This document shows, one piece after another, positions 15,970 through 24,642 of a DNA stretch of 64,000 bases; the first letter of the stretch is position 1, and every line of letters starts with the position of its first letter. The notes under the pieces are model-generated. The model searched no databases. It saw only the letters and a program-made list of their open reading frames with translations, and was not told the origin of the DNA. The DNA comes from Phycisphaerae bacterium (GTDB lineage: Bacteria; Planctomycetota; Phycisphaerae; SM23-33). Both the position numbers and the translations under genes were made by a program. The DNA is taken from assembly GCA_011050235.1 (NCBI GenBank), contig DRGC01000042.1, positions 1-64,000 of the forward strand, in the 5' to 3' direction.

Positions 15970-17277
15970 GTGAGTTATTCAACCAGTCAATCTCAAGCCG
16001 CCTTCGAAACGGCCAAGAAGGTGCTCGTCGGCGGCGTGAACTCGCCCGTGCGGGCGTTTGCCGCTGTCGGCGGCGTGCCGCCGTTTATCACCTCGGCCTC
16101 GGGCTCGCACATCACCGACGTCGACGGCAACACCTACGTCGATTACGTCGCCAGCTACGGCCCGGCGATCCTCGGCCACGCCTATCCGGCCGTGACCGAG
16201 GCCATCATCGCCGCCGCCAAGCGCGGGACGAGTTTCGGCGCGCCCACCGAGGCCGAGCGGCGCCTGGCTGAGGTCGTTGTCGCCGCCATCGACTCGGTGG
16301 AGATGGTCCGCTTCGTCAGCAGCGGCACCGAGGCAGTCATGACGGCCGTTCGGTTGGCGCGCGGCGTGACCGGGCGGAGTCCGATCGTCAAATGCGTGGG
16401 CTGCTACCACGGCCACGCCGATGCCCTGCTGGTCGCTGCCGGCAGTGGCGCGATGACGCTGGGCGTGCCCAGTTCGCCCGGCGTTCCCGCCGGCGCGACG
16501 GCTGACACGCTGCTGGTCAACTACAACGATCTGTCGGCGGCGGGCGAAGCGTTCGCCCAGTGCGGCGATGACATCGCGGCCGTGCTGGTCGAGCCGGTGG
16601 CGGGCAACATGGGCGTGGTGATCCCGGCGGAGGGCTATCTGCAAGGCCTCAAGGACCTCTGCGACAAGCACGGGGCGCTGTTGATCCTGGATGAAGTGAT
16701 GACGGGCTTCCGCGTGGCGTATGGCGGGGCGCAGTCGCTGTATGGCATTACGCCTCACCTGACGACGCTGGGCAAGATCATCGGCGGCGGCATGCCGGTC
16801 GGCGCGGTGGCCGGGCCGGCCGACATCCTCAGCCAGCTCTCCCCGGCCGGGCCCATCTATCAGGCCGGGACGCTGTCGGGCAACCCGGTAACGATGGCGG
16901 CGGGCCTGGCGACGCTCGAAGGCCTCCGGGCCGACGGATTCTACGAGCAGTTGGAGCAGCGGTCGGCGTCGCTGGCGGCCGGCCTGGAGCAGGCGGCCGA
17001 GGCCGTCCTGCCCGGGAAGGTCTGCTTCAACCGCGTGGGCAGCATGCTGTCGGCGTTCTTTACGCCGGGGCCCGTGACCGATTATTCCAGCGCGGCGGCC
17101 TGCAATCTCAAGGCCTTCTCCGCGTACTTCCACCACATGCTGGAAGCCGGCATCTACCTGGCGCCCAGCCAGTTCGAGGCGGGATTCGTCTCGGCCGCCC
17201 ACAGCGAAGCCGACATCGCCAAGACGATCGAGGCCGCGGCCGGCGCCTTCGCAGCCGCCGCCAAAGAGATGGACTGA
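15970..17277 (+). CDS. hemL: Glutamate-1-semialdehyde 2,1-aminomutase HemL
   Basis: 435 residues. PLP enzyme making 5-aminolevulinate. Key features are GGVNSPVRAF, the PLP-lysine segment TLGKIIGGGMPVGA, FVSSGTEAVMTA and LILDEVMTGFRV. I prefer the GTG at 15970, with GGGAG at 15956-15960 nine bases upstream; a GTG at 15943 is in frame but lacks a ribosome site. Follows sirC by about 80 bases on the same strand, so probably co-transcribed. Confidence 0.94.
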   Translation: MSYSTSQSQAAFETAKKVLVGGVNSPVRAFAAVGGVPPFITSASGSHITDVDGNTYVDYVASYGPAILGHAYPAVTEAIIAAAKRGTSFGAPTEAERRLAEVVVAAIDSVEMVRFVSSGTEAVMTAVRLARGVTGRSPIVKCVGCYHGHADALLVAAGSGAMTLGVPSSPGVPAGATADTLLVNYNDLSAAGEAFAQCGDDIAAVLVEPVAGNMGVVIPAEGYLQGLKDLCDKHGALLILDEVMTGFRVAYGGAQSLYGITPHLTTLGKIIGGGMPVGAVAGPADILSQLSPAGPIYQAGTLSGNPVTMAAGLATLEGLRADGFYEQLEQRSASLAAGLEQAAEAVLPGKVCFNRVGSMLSAFFTPGPVTDYSSAAACNLKAFSAYFHHMLEAGIYLAPSQFEAGFVSAAHSEADIAKTIEAAAGAFAAAAKEMD

Positions 17278-17311
17278 CCCCCCGCAAGAAGACTTTCACC
17301 CGGAGACAATG

Positions 17312-18271
17312 ATGAAATCACACCTTCCGATAGCGATGGCGATTCTTGGGCTTCTGGCCGGGCCGGTGGCGATGACGCAGATTGCGTGCAAGCGCAAGCT
17401 CCCCGCCACACCCGTCACACCCGCCGCTGGGACCACGTCGGGGGCAGGCGGCTACGCCCAAACGCACGCGCAGTTGCTGGCCGAGCTGGATATGGCCGAC
17501 GCCCAACGCGAGACCGTCAGCGGGATCTTGGAGGCGTTTCGCAAGGACGTCACCCAGTGGACGATGGTCCACAACCTGGAGATGAAACAGCTTCGGTCGG
17601 TGATGAAGAGGTACCACGGCCCCAAGACCGACGAGACGGACAAGGAGATCATGGCCGCCGTCAGGAAGAGCGATCGGCTGGAGACTGAGCGAAACGCGAA
17701 GGACACGCAACTGATGGCCGACCTGGAGGAGGTGCTCAGCAAGGAGCAGTTGGCCAAGGCGACGGAGATTCTCTATCCGGTGCCCCCGACCTGGGCGAGC
17801 GGCACGACGAATCGGTTCCATCACCTGGCGGAGCTGGGCCTGACCGAGGAGCAACTGGCCCAGACCAAGACGATCATGGACGAGGCGATGGCGGCCTCCG
17901 GCGGGATGGGTGGGACGGCCATGCAGGCCGCGTGGAACCGGATCGTCAAGGAGGTCCTGACCGATGAGAATCGCGAGCTTCTCCAGGACCTGATAAAGAA
18001 GGCCGGCCACCAGCGAATGGTGCTGGCCATGTTCGGCCATCTTCGGCTGACCAAGGACCAGTTGGCGAAGATCGACGCTATCTGGACTCGAGCCTACGAC
18101 AGCGCTAAGGCCGCCGAGGCCGCCGGGGGCGGCCCCGATGCGAAGTTCGAGATCTACGAGAACGCCCAGAAGGAAATCAAAGCCACGGTGCTGACCGACG
18201 AGCAGCGAGGTCAGTTGGGCGGCGGCGGGGCAGGCATGCCGGGCGGCGGCTATAACCCGCACGCTCGTTAG
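17312..18271 (+). CDS. Secreted LTxxQ-repeat protein of unknown function
   Basis: 319 residues. Signal-like N-terminus with hydrophobic core AMAILGLLAGPVAM, then an Ala/Pro/Thr-rich linker and a highly charged helical body. It contains LTEEQLAQ, LTKDQLAK and LTDEQRGQL, the spaced LTxxQ pattern also found in periplasmic Spy/CpxP-like proteins and in many planctomycete secreted proteins. The C-terminus is Gly-rich. Of two adjacent ATGs (17309, 17312) the second has better spacing to GGAG. No enzymatic motif; role unknown. Confidence 0.7.
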   Translation: MKSHLPIAMAILGLLAGPVAMTQIACKRKLPATPVTPAAGTTSGAGGYAQTHAQLLAELDMADAQRETVSGILEAFRKDVTQWTMVHNLEMKQLRSVMKRYHGPKTDETDKEIMAAVRKSDRLETERNAKDTQLMADLEEVLSKEQLAKATEILYPVPPTWASGTTNRFHHLAELGLTEEQLAQTKTIMDEAMAASGGMGGTAMQAAWNRIVKEVLTDENRELLQDLIKKAGHQRMVLAMFGHLRLTKDQLAKIDAIWTRAYDSAKAAEAAGGGPDAKFEIYENAQKEIKATVLTDEQRGQLGGGGAGMPGGGYNPHAR

Positions 18272-18293
18272 AGCCGGTCCCTTTTTATCGAAT

Positions 18294-18319
18294 CGCGCCG
18301 CTGCCCTCACGGCGGCGCG
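18294..18319. terminator. Inverted repeat between convergent genes, possible terminator
   Basis: CGCGCCGC (18294-18301) and GCGGCGCG (18312-18319) form an 8-base stem with a 10-base loop between the end of the LTxxQ gene and the end of ccmC. No T-tract follows on either strand, so terminator function is uncertain; a second small GGCC-GAAA-GGCC hairpin lies just after. Confidence 0.35.
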
Positions 18320-18352
18320 CCGTGGCCGAAAGGCCCGCTACGGGTAGGCAGC

Positions 18353-19051
18353 CTATGATGGCGCGGTCCAAGGGGTTTCGGGGGGCAGTTCGCTTTCGTC
18401 TTTTCGGTTGGCCCGCTTGCGGATGAAGTCGGCTTTGATCAGCCCGATCGTCAGCAGCGTCATCGGCACGAACCACGCGGCCAGCGTCCACCGCATCGAC
18501 GGGTCCAACGATACCGACACCGGGTGGTAAGGAGCGGGCATCAGCCGAACCGACAGGTACACCAGCGGGACATCCAGAAAGGCGGCGACGGCATAGACGG
18601 CGCAGACCATCGCCCGGCGCTGCTGCGACTCGATCGAGGGGCGAATGACCAGGTAGACGACGTAGAGCAGCCACAGCAGCAGGCTGAACGTCATCCGCGG
18701 CGTCCACACCCACCACATCCCCCAGGCCTTCTTCGCCCAGATCATGCCGGTCACCAGGACCACCGTGCACATCAGCGCGGCGACCTTGGCTGCGGCGGCC
18801 GACAGATCGTCCCAGACCAGCCGGCGGTGCCACAGGTAGCCGATCCCCCCGATAAACGCCACCAGGCAGGCCAGGAAGGTGTTGATCGCCGACGGCAGGT
18901 GAACGTAGAACATCTTCTGGATGGGTAAAGGGCCCAACGTCTCGTCGAACGCCGTCGGCGTATAGACGAACAACATCGTGATGGTGGCCGCAAAGGCCGC
19001 CGCGACCACCACCCAGTACAGGCCGAACCGTCTTCGTGCTTTTGCGGGCAT
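18353..19051 (-). CDS. ccmC: Haem exporter/haem-handling protein CcmC
   Basis: 232 residues with about six membrane segments. CcmC loads haem onto CcmE. Signature stretches are KMFYVHLPSA and the tryptophan-rich periplasmic loop WGMWWVWTPRMT, with flanking histidines for haem. I use the ATG at 19051 (11 bases after ccmB, with a GGTGAAAG-like site upstream); an ATG at 19096 would run back into ccmB. Last gene of the ccm operon. Confidence 0.92.
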   Translation of the reverse strand: MPAKARRRFGLYWVVVAAAFAATITMLFVYTPTAFDETLGPLPIQKMFYVHLPSAINTFLACLVAFIGGIGYLWHRRLVWDDLSAAAAKVAALMCTVVLVTGMIWAKKAWGMWWVWTPRMTFSLLLWLLYVVYLVIRPSIESQQRRAMVCAVYAVAAFLDVPLVYLSVRLMPAPYHPVSVSLDPSMRWTLAAWFVPMTLLTIGLIKADFIRKRANRKDESELPPETPWTAPS

Positions 19052-19062
19052 AGCTTTCACCA

Positions 19063-19740
19063 CTAGGGTTCGAGGATTCGTTCGAAGACCAACCAACTGA
19101 CGATGAGGTACACCGCATCGAATGCGACCAGGATCCCCAGGCCCTGTGCGCCAAGTGCCTCGCCGTCACGGAAAAGGCCGATCAATATCTGCGTCGAGGT
19201 GATCACGAGCGGCAGGCAGATCGGAAAGACCAATATCGCCAGCAACCCGCCCTGCAGGCGCGACGAACTGACGGCGCCGGCGAACAGCGTGCCCACCGAT
19301 GCGAACCCGAACATGCTCAGCGCGGTGACGGCCACGAACCCCCACGGCGCCGCCGACAGGTCGAAATTGAACAGGACAATGGCCACCGGCGTGACGACCG
19401 CCGCCAGGGCCAGCATCAGGATCAGATTGCTCAGCAGCTTGCCCGCGAAGATGATCCCGCGGTCGATCGGCGCCGCCAGCAGGCCCGCCAGGGCCCCGTC
19501 GTGGCGCTCGACGGCCATGGTTTTCTCGAAGCACAACACCCCGCCGAACAGGTAGGCCACCCACAGAATCGCCGTGGCGATGAACCCCGGGATCTTCTGC
19601 TCGGCCCCCAGGCCCAGGCCGAGCACGACGATGATCAAAATGCCCAGCATGACCACCAGCCCGAGCGTCTGGCGGGTGCGGGCCTCGATTCGCAGGTCCT
19701 TGCCGGTCAGCAGGAGGATTTTTCTGACGGTGCGGATCAT
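19063..19740 (-). CDS. ccmB: Haem exporter membrane subunit CcmB
   Basis: 225 residues, about six membrane segments. Permease partner of CcmA in the complex that releases holo-CcmE from CcmC. Recognised by the early LLLTGKDLRIEARTRQTL, the segment FEKTMAVERHDGALAGL and the conserved FPICLPLVI. Starts at the ATG at 19740, overlapping the ccmA stop by ATGA. Confidence 0.92.
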   Translation of the reverse strand: MIRTVRKILLLTGKDLRIEARTRQTLGLVVMLGILIIVVLGLGLGAEQKIPGFIATAILWVAYLFGGVLCFEKTMAVERHDGALAGLLAAPIDRGIIFAGKLLSNLILMLALAAVVTPVAIVLFNFDLSAAPWGFVAVTALSMFGFASVGTLFAGAVSSSRLQGGLLAILVFPICLPLVITSTQILIGLFRDGEALGAQGLGILVAFDAVYLIVSWLVFERILEP

Positions 19741-20489
19741 CTGGCGCTCATTTCGCAAAGAACATCTTCGACGGCTATCTCACCGGCGGGCCGGTCGACG
19801 ACCACCCTCCCCTGGCGGAGCACGACGGCCCGGTCGGCCAGGGCCAGCGACTGCGCGATATCGTGGTTGGCCATAATGACGGCCTTGCCGGCCTGTCCGA
19901 TCCGCCGCAGCAGTGCTTCCAGCGCCTTGGTCGATGCGGCGTCCAGCCCGTTGAAGGGCTCATCGGCCAGCAGCAGGTCGGGGTCGTGCATCAGGGCCCG
20001 GGCGATGGACACGCGCTGGGTCATGCCGCGGCTGAGGGTCTTGACCGCATCGTCCGCGCGGGGCGCCAGGCCGACCATCTCCAGCATCTCCCGGGTGCGC
20101 TCGGCGGCGGCGACGACGTCGTACAGCTTGCCGAAGAACTCCAGGTTCTCCCGGATCGACAGGTCGCGATAGAGAATGGATTGGTGGGCGATAATACCGA
20201 TGCGCCGCCGGATGCCGCCCGAGCGTGGGCCGATGGTCTCGCCGAACAGTTCGAGGCGGCCCTGGCTGGGGTGAATGAGCGTGGCCAGCACTTGCAGCAA
20301 CGTGCTCTTGCCCGCACCGTTGGCGCCCATCAGTGCGACGGCCTGTCCAGGCGGGACATCCAGATCGATCTGCTGGAGAATCCGCCGATCGTCGAAGTGC
20401 AGGCCCAGGCCGGTGGCCTTGACGGCCGACGGCGTCTCCGGCGCGTCGTTCGCTGCAGCATGGGTTTCCGGTTCGGCTGTGGCGTCCAC
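19737..20489 (-). CDS. ccmA: ABC transporter ATPase CcmA
   Basis: 250 residues. Walker A GANGAGKST, signature LSRGMTQR, Walker B LLLADEPFNGLD and the switch histidine in MANHD are all intact. The first 20 or so residues are a low-complexity extension. Partner of CcmB; 15 bases after the lipoprotein gene. Confidence 0.93.
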   Translation of the reverse strand: MDATAEPETHAAANDAPETPSAVKATGLGLHFDDRRILQQIDLDVPPGQAVALMGANGAGKSTLLQVLATLIHPSQGRLELFGETIGPRSGGIRRRIGIIAHQSILYRDLSIRENLEFFGKLYDVVAAAERTREMLEMVGLAPRADDAVKTLSRGMTQRVSIARALMHDPDLLLADEPFNGLDAASTKALEALLRRIGQAGKAVIMANHDIAQSLALADRAVVLRQGRVVVDRPAGEIAVEDVLCEMSAR

Positions 20490-20504
20490 GAAATCCCTTT
20501 CGCC

Positions 20505-21593
20505 CTATTGGGCCGGGTTGATGTCGGGGCCCGCTTTCCCGGCCGGTTTGATCAGAAGGACCAGAACGGTGAGAATCAGCATGACGCCACCACCGACGGC
20601 GGCCAGAATCCGTGCGCGCTTGAGCGACCGGTCAATGACGCGATCTTTGTGCGCCCGGGGCTCGGGCAGGTTGGTGATGGTCATGGCAATCTGTTTGCCC
20701 GCCGGCAGGTCCACAGCCTTGAACCCTCGCATCATCTTGTCGCCGACCTCGTAGACACGGTCGGCCGCCGTCAGGTCATCGGTGTGCACGTGCGTCTGAT
20801 CGTCAGGAACGAAGACTATCATGTTCTTGACCGGCGCGGGCGCGACGATCTCCACATTCGCCTGGTTGTCCGTTGCCGGCAGCCGGTAGCGCAGATCGAA
20901 CCGCGAGTTGCCGGGCGCCAGCGGGCGGGTGCTGAACAGCCGCCCGTCGACGACTTTCGAACAGCATTCATGGAACCCCGCGGTCATTTGAATCTCTTCG
21001 GCGCCGGGCGGCAGATTGATCGCGACCGACGTGCGGTCGCCCTCGGCGTCGGCGGGGCTCAACCAGGCCCGGTCGGCCGGATTGCTGGCGATCATCACGA
21101 TCTGGACGATCACGGCATGAGGGGTTGGGTAGACCGTCATGTGGAGCATCGAGATCTGCCAGTCGGGCTTCTCGTCGGTGAGCTCGTAGACGGTGACGGT
21201 TATTTTCTGATGCGGGTGAGCGGGGTCCATGACCTCGCCGACGACCTCGTAGGACGCGCCGGCGTGGACGACCGTCACTCGCGGTTGGAAGGGCTCGGTC
21301 AGAGACAGATCCTCCACGAGCACGACGCCATGATCGTCCAGCTTCGTATGGATCGTCTCGGTCTTGCCGCCGGGCAGGAACAGCTCCACGGTGACGGCGT
21401 CGCCCCGGACGGATGGGCCATCGGGCGTGCCCTGGACGGCCTCGATGGCGATCGAGGCCCCACTGCGCGGGGTCTTGTCGCTGTCGAAAGGCGAGGGGGC
21501 GGGCCCGGAGACCAAGTCACACCCCCACACGCCACAGACCACCGCCGCGGCCGTCACCATCAGCAGACGTTTTCGCATCATCGGAGCTATCAT
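20505..21593 (-). CDS. Unrecognised lipoprotein with C-terminal membrane anchor, inside the ccm operon
   Basis: 362 residues. Signal peptide with lipobox-like VWGC near residue 25, a long beta-rich periplasmic region, and a hydrophobic segment around 325-348 (AAVGGGVMLILTVLVLL). A vicinal pair of cysteines occurs in FHECCSK at about 207. I do not recognise the family. Its position between ccmF and ccmA, overlapping the ccmF stop by ATGA, and the absence of CcmG and CcmH suggest an accessory role in cytochrome c maturation; this is inference only. Confidence 0.65.
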   Translation of the reverse strand: MIAPMMRKRLLMVTAAAVVCGVWGCDLVSGPAPSPFDSDKTPRSGASIAIEAVQGTPDGPSVRGDAVTVELFLPGGKTETIHTKLDDHGVVLVEDLSLTEPFQPRVTVVHAGASYEVVGEVMDPAHPHQKITVTVYELTDEKPDWQISMLHMTVYPTPHAVIVQIVMIASNPADRAWLSPADAEGDRTSVAINLPPGAEEIQMTAGFHECCSKVVDGRLFSTRPLAPGNSRFDLRYRLPATDNQANVEIVAPAPVKNMIVFVPDDQTHVHTDDLTAADRVYEVGDKMMRGFKAVDLPAGKQIAMTITNLPEPRAHKDRVIDRSLKRARILAAVGGGVMLILTVLVLLIKPAGKAGPDINPAQ

Positions 21594-23674
21594 TGTACTT
21601 CTCCGTCAGCCTCGGTCACTTGCGGGGCCGCCCGGCGACGTCGGGAGAACAGGCAGACCCCACTGCCCACGGCCATCGCAATGCTCCCGATCCATATCCA
21701 CAAGACCATCGGATTGACGCGGGCATGAATGAAAACGAGCCGGCCTCCATCTTCCGCGCCAAGGAAGGTGAGGTAGACATCCTCCCGCAGGCCGGTGTCA
21801 ATGGCCACTTCTCTATTGAGCTCGTCGAACTTAAAGTACTGGCGGATTTCCGGGCCAAGGATGCTTTGCAAGCCATCCGGACCCGACACGGCCACCCTGG
21901 CGGCAAGGGCCTGGTAATTGTCCTTGCGGATCTCGTCCACCGATTCCAGGCGCAGCGTGTAGCGGCCAAGCTCCGCCGACTCGCCGATGCGGAGGGCGAG
22001 TTTCTTCTCGATGCTGAACAAGCTCGAGGCCGCCACGCCCAGCAGCATCATCACCACCCCCAGGTGGGTCAGTTGCCCGCCGTAGCGCCGCAGATTGCCC
22101 CGCAAAACTCGCCCCATCGTCACCACCACATCCTGCGACCGATCCCCCAGTTTTGCGGCGAGGTTGCGCAAGAAGTCGTCCGCGATGCCCACCACCACCA
22201 GCGTCGCGACAGCCACCGAAACCGTCATCCACACGCACGGCATCCAGTAGGCCACCCAGGCCTTCCAGGCCTCCCAGGTCTTCCAGAACACCCAGGACAT
22301 CCCGGACATCTCCAGCCAAGCAGGGGCCGTCGCAATCGCCGTCGCCGCCCCCGCCAGGAGCGCCGCAATCCCCGGAATCGCCAGCCGGCGCCCCACCCCG
22401 CGGCGGGCCTTGGCGAATTGCAGCGCCGGGCCCGCGCCCATCAGCACAAATAGGGCGATGAACATCGGCAGGATGACGGTGTTGTAGAACTTTTCGTCGA
22501 CCCCGATAGACTCGCCGGTCACCAGCTTGCTGAGCACCGGGAACATCGTGCCGATCAGTGTGGTCGCCATCATGACCGTCAGCAGGACGTTGGCCGTCAG
22601 GACGCCCGATTCGAAGCTGATCAGGTTTTCCAGGGGGCGATGGCTCTTGAGCAGGCGCCGCCGCCAGAGCATCACACCCACCACGCCGAGGATCATCACG
22701 ATCATCGTGATCAGGAAGAACCACCCGATGGGCGATAGCGCGTCGCCCTTCTCGAAGGCATGCACGGACGCGATAATGCCGCTGCGGGTCACGAACGTCG
22801 CGAAAATGCACAGGAAATACGATAGCGCAGCCAGGGAGGCATTCCAAATCTTCAGCATGCCCCGGCGCTGCTGGACGATCAGCGAGTGGATCAGCGCCGT
22901 GGCTGTGAACCACGGCAGTAGCGACGCGTTCTCCACCGCGTCCCACTTCCAGTAGCCGCCCCAGCCCAACTCGACATACGCCCACTCGGCGCCCAGGATA
23001 ATCCCGGCGGTCAGAAACAACCACGCCGCCAGCGTCCATCGGCGCGCCGCGGGGATCCAGCCTGCGTCCGTTCGTCCGCCGATCAGCGCCCCAAAGGCCA
23101 GCGCAAAGGGGATCGTCAGCCCCGCGTACCCCAAAAATAGCAGAGGCGGATGGGCGATCATCGCCGGGTCCTGGAGCAAGGGGACCATCCCACTGCCGTC
23201 GGGCGGAACGATGCCGCTCAGGTAAAACGGATTGGCCTTGGCGAAAAACAGCATCAATGCGGGGAACAGCCCGCACGCAGCGGCCAGGATTCCCAAGGTC
23301 GGGGCTTGCGTGGCGGCCGGGCTCTTTCGAATGACGATCGCGACTATCGACGACATCACCGCCAGCATCCACGCCCACAGCAGCAGGCTGCCCGGCTGGC
23401 CGGCCCAGAACGCAGAAATCTTGTAGCCCAACGGAAGGGCGCGTTCGGAATAGCCCGCGACATAGGTCAGCGCAAAATCGTCGCGAAGGATCGCCACCAT
23501 CAGCGCGGCGCAACTGATCGTCAGCAAAGCGGTCAGCCAATGGATGGACGCGCGGGCCACCCCCAACAGGCTGGGCGAGTCAAGCCGCCGAGAACCGATC
23601 GAACCGAAAATGCCAACACACCCCGCCAACATTGCAAAGGCCAGACTGTAGTTGCCCAACTCGACCGTGGTCAC
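21590..23674 (-). CDS. ccmF: Cytochrome c haem lyase subunit CcmF
   Basis: 694 residues, around 14-15 membrane segments. CcmF transfers haem from CcmE to apocytochromes. Hallmarks are HPPLLFLGYAGLTIPFA and the WWD-type loop ELGWGGYWKWDAVENASLLPW, followed later by a large periplasmic loop and conserved histidine in QLTHLGVV. The start is a GTG at 23674, overlapping the ccmE stop by one base. Only one ccmF copy is present although several cytochromes carry CX3CH or CX4CH sites. Confidence 0.94.
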   Translation of the reverse strand: MTTVELGNYSLAFAMLAGCVGIFGSIGSRRLDSPSLLGVARASIHWLTALLTISCAALMVAILRDDFALTYVAGYSERALPLGYKISAFWAGQPGSLLLWAWMLAVMSSIVAIVIRKSPAATQAPTLGILAAACGLFPALMLFFAKANPFYLSGIVPPDGSGMVPLLQDPAMIAHPPLLFLGYAGLTIPFALAFGALIGGRTDAGWIPAARRWTLAAWLFLTAGIILGAEWAYVELGWGGYWKWDAVENASLLPWFTATALIHSLIVQQRRGMLKIWNASLAALSYFLCIFATFVTRSGIIASVHAFEKGDALSPIGWFFLITMIVMILGVVGVMLWRRRLLKSHRPLENLISFESGVLTANVLLTVMMATTLIGTMFPVLSKLVTGESIGVDEKFYNTVILPMFIALFVLMGAGPALQFAKARRGVGRRLAIPGIAALLAGAATAIATAPAWLEMSGMSWVFWKTWEAWKAWVAYWMPCVWMTVSVAVATLVVVGIADDFLRNLAAKLGDRSQDVVVTMGRVLRGNLRRYGGQLTHLGVVMMLLGVAASSLFSIEKKLALRIGESAELGRYTLRLESVDEIRKDNYQALAARVAVSGPDGLQSILGPEIRQYFKFDELNREVAIDTGLREDVYLTFLGAEDGGRLVFIHARVNPMVLWIWIGSIAMAVGSGVCLFSRRRRAAPQVTEADGEVQ

Positions 23675-24132
23675 TAAGGCGTCTCCGATTCCGCTGGGCC
23701 CTTACCATACTTGCTCGGACACTTGGTCGCCACAACGTCGGCCTCGAACACACCGTCCTTGCCCATCCGGCCGGTCACGAGGATCTCGACGCCCGCCTTG
23801 AACAGGTCGGGCAGGACGCCCTTGTAGACGACCGGCAGCCCGCCCGACTCGGCCTTCTCGCCCACCATCGTGAAGGTGGCGGTGGAGGTCTCGATGTCGA
23901 TGACCAAGCCTTCCTCGATGGCCTTGCCTCGCAGGCGAACGGGCCTGGTGGCCTGACGCTCGGCGTCCCTGTACTGATACTTGGCGTCGGCGCCAAGCTT
24001 GGTGTCGGCGAGAAAATCATCCACGGTCAGATAGCTGGCCCGCCCGGCCATGACGCCGGCATAACCCAGATACCCAACAGCTCCAGCCAGGATCAGGCCC
24101 GCCACAAGAAACTTCACGCGAGTAGGATTCAT
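23674..24132 (-). CDS. ccmE: Haem chaperone CcmE, cysteine type
   Basis: 152 residues. One N-terminal membrane anchor (FLVAGLILAGAVGYLGYA), then the OB-fold haem-binding domain: VRLRGKAIEEGLV and VVYKGVLPDLFKAG are typical. The usual haem-binding histidine of the HxxxY motif is replaced by Cys: ATKCPSKY. This CxxxY form is known from Desulfovibrio and archaea that lack CcmH. The start is the ATG at 24132. First gene of the ccm operon. Confidence 0.92.
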   Translation of the reverse strand: MNPTRVKFLVAGLILAGAVGYLGYAGVMAGRASYLTVDDFLADTKLGADAKYQYRDAERQATRPVRLRGKAIEEGLVIDIETSTATFTMVGEKAESGGLPVVYKGVLPDLFKAGVEILVTGRMGKDGVFEADVVATKCPSKYGKGPAESETP

Positions 24133-24486
24133 AATTCTTCCGTCTATAGTAGCGAACACATTGTAGACAACAAACAGCATGCCAAAAAACCGGCCGCGGC
24201 GTCAAGTAGTTCCCCCCAGCAACGTTCGGCGCCACGCGGCATTGTGAAAAAAACCGATTGGGATTGACACGCCTCCGCCGTGGGGGTTCTCGCCGGTGAG
24301 AGAGTCTTGGCGATATCCGTCTTGCCGTGAGGAATCGTCACAAGCCGAGCTTGTCCGTTTTGACGGGCCTGCGGGCTAGCTCGGGCACATCGCTTCCAAA
24401 CAATGAGACCGTCAAGCCGCCTCTGATTCCCGCCAGTGGGACAGCGAGAGATCCCCCCCCGCCCTCCCGTGGGCCATTTCGGGCTG

Positions 24487-24510
24487 ATTTTGGCCAAAAC
24501 AGGCCAAAAT
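24487..24510. promoter_or_regulatory. Exact inverted repeat upstream of sigma-54 promoter (candidate operator)
   Basis: ATTTTGGCC (24487-24495), six bases, then GGCCAAAAT (24502-24510): a perfect 9-base dyad with a 6-base spacer. It lies 17 bases upstream of the sigma-54 -24 element. It could be a site for the NtrC-type activator or another regulator, although activator sites are often further upstream. It has no T-tract that would make it a terminator. Confidence 0.45.
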
Positions 24511-24526
24511 TGCCCAAGCCCGGCTC

Positions 24527-24542
24527 TGGTACGCAGGTTGCA
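24527..24542 (+). promoter_or_regulatory. Sigma-54 promoter for tetrahaem cytochrome gene
   Basis: TGGTACG-N4-TTGCA: GG at 24528-24529, GC at 24540-24541, ten bases between, matching the sigma-54 -24/-12 consensus with one tolerated change. Predicted transcript start is near 24553, about 90 bases before the cytochrome ATG at 24643. Confidence 0.82.
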
Positions 24543-24642
24543 ATTACTCCTAACGCGTCCGTAAGTCCGCCCGCAGAGATCACATAGGCTGCACTGAACC
24601 AATGACTTGTCATCCGAAGCCCTGTGTCAAAGGAGCACAACC

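Larger units (their letters stand above)
24133..24642. other. Intergenic region between ccmE and the first tetrahaem cytochrome
   Basis: About 510 bases without a gene. It holds the sigma-54 promoter at 24527-24542, an exact 9-base inverted repeat at 24487-24510, and a dyad ACAAGC-CGA-GCTTGT at 24340-24354. On the minus strand toward ccmE, TGGCATG followed by TTGT at 24194-24179 is a poor sigma-54-like match (GT in place of the -12 GC). No tRNA or small gene was recognised. Confidence 0.6.

Noticed and set aside
24179-24194. Sigma-54 promoter for ccmE
   Set aside because: TGGCATG followed by TTGT lacks the -12 GC and the -24 is imperfect; too weak to list as a feature.
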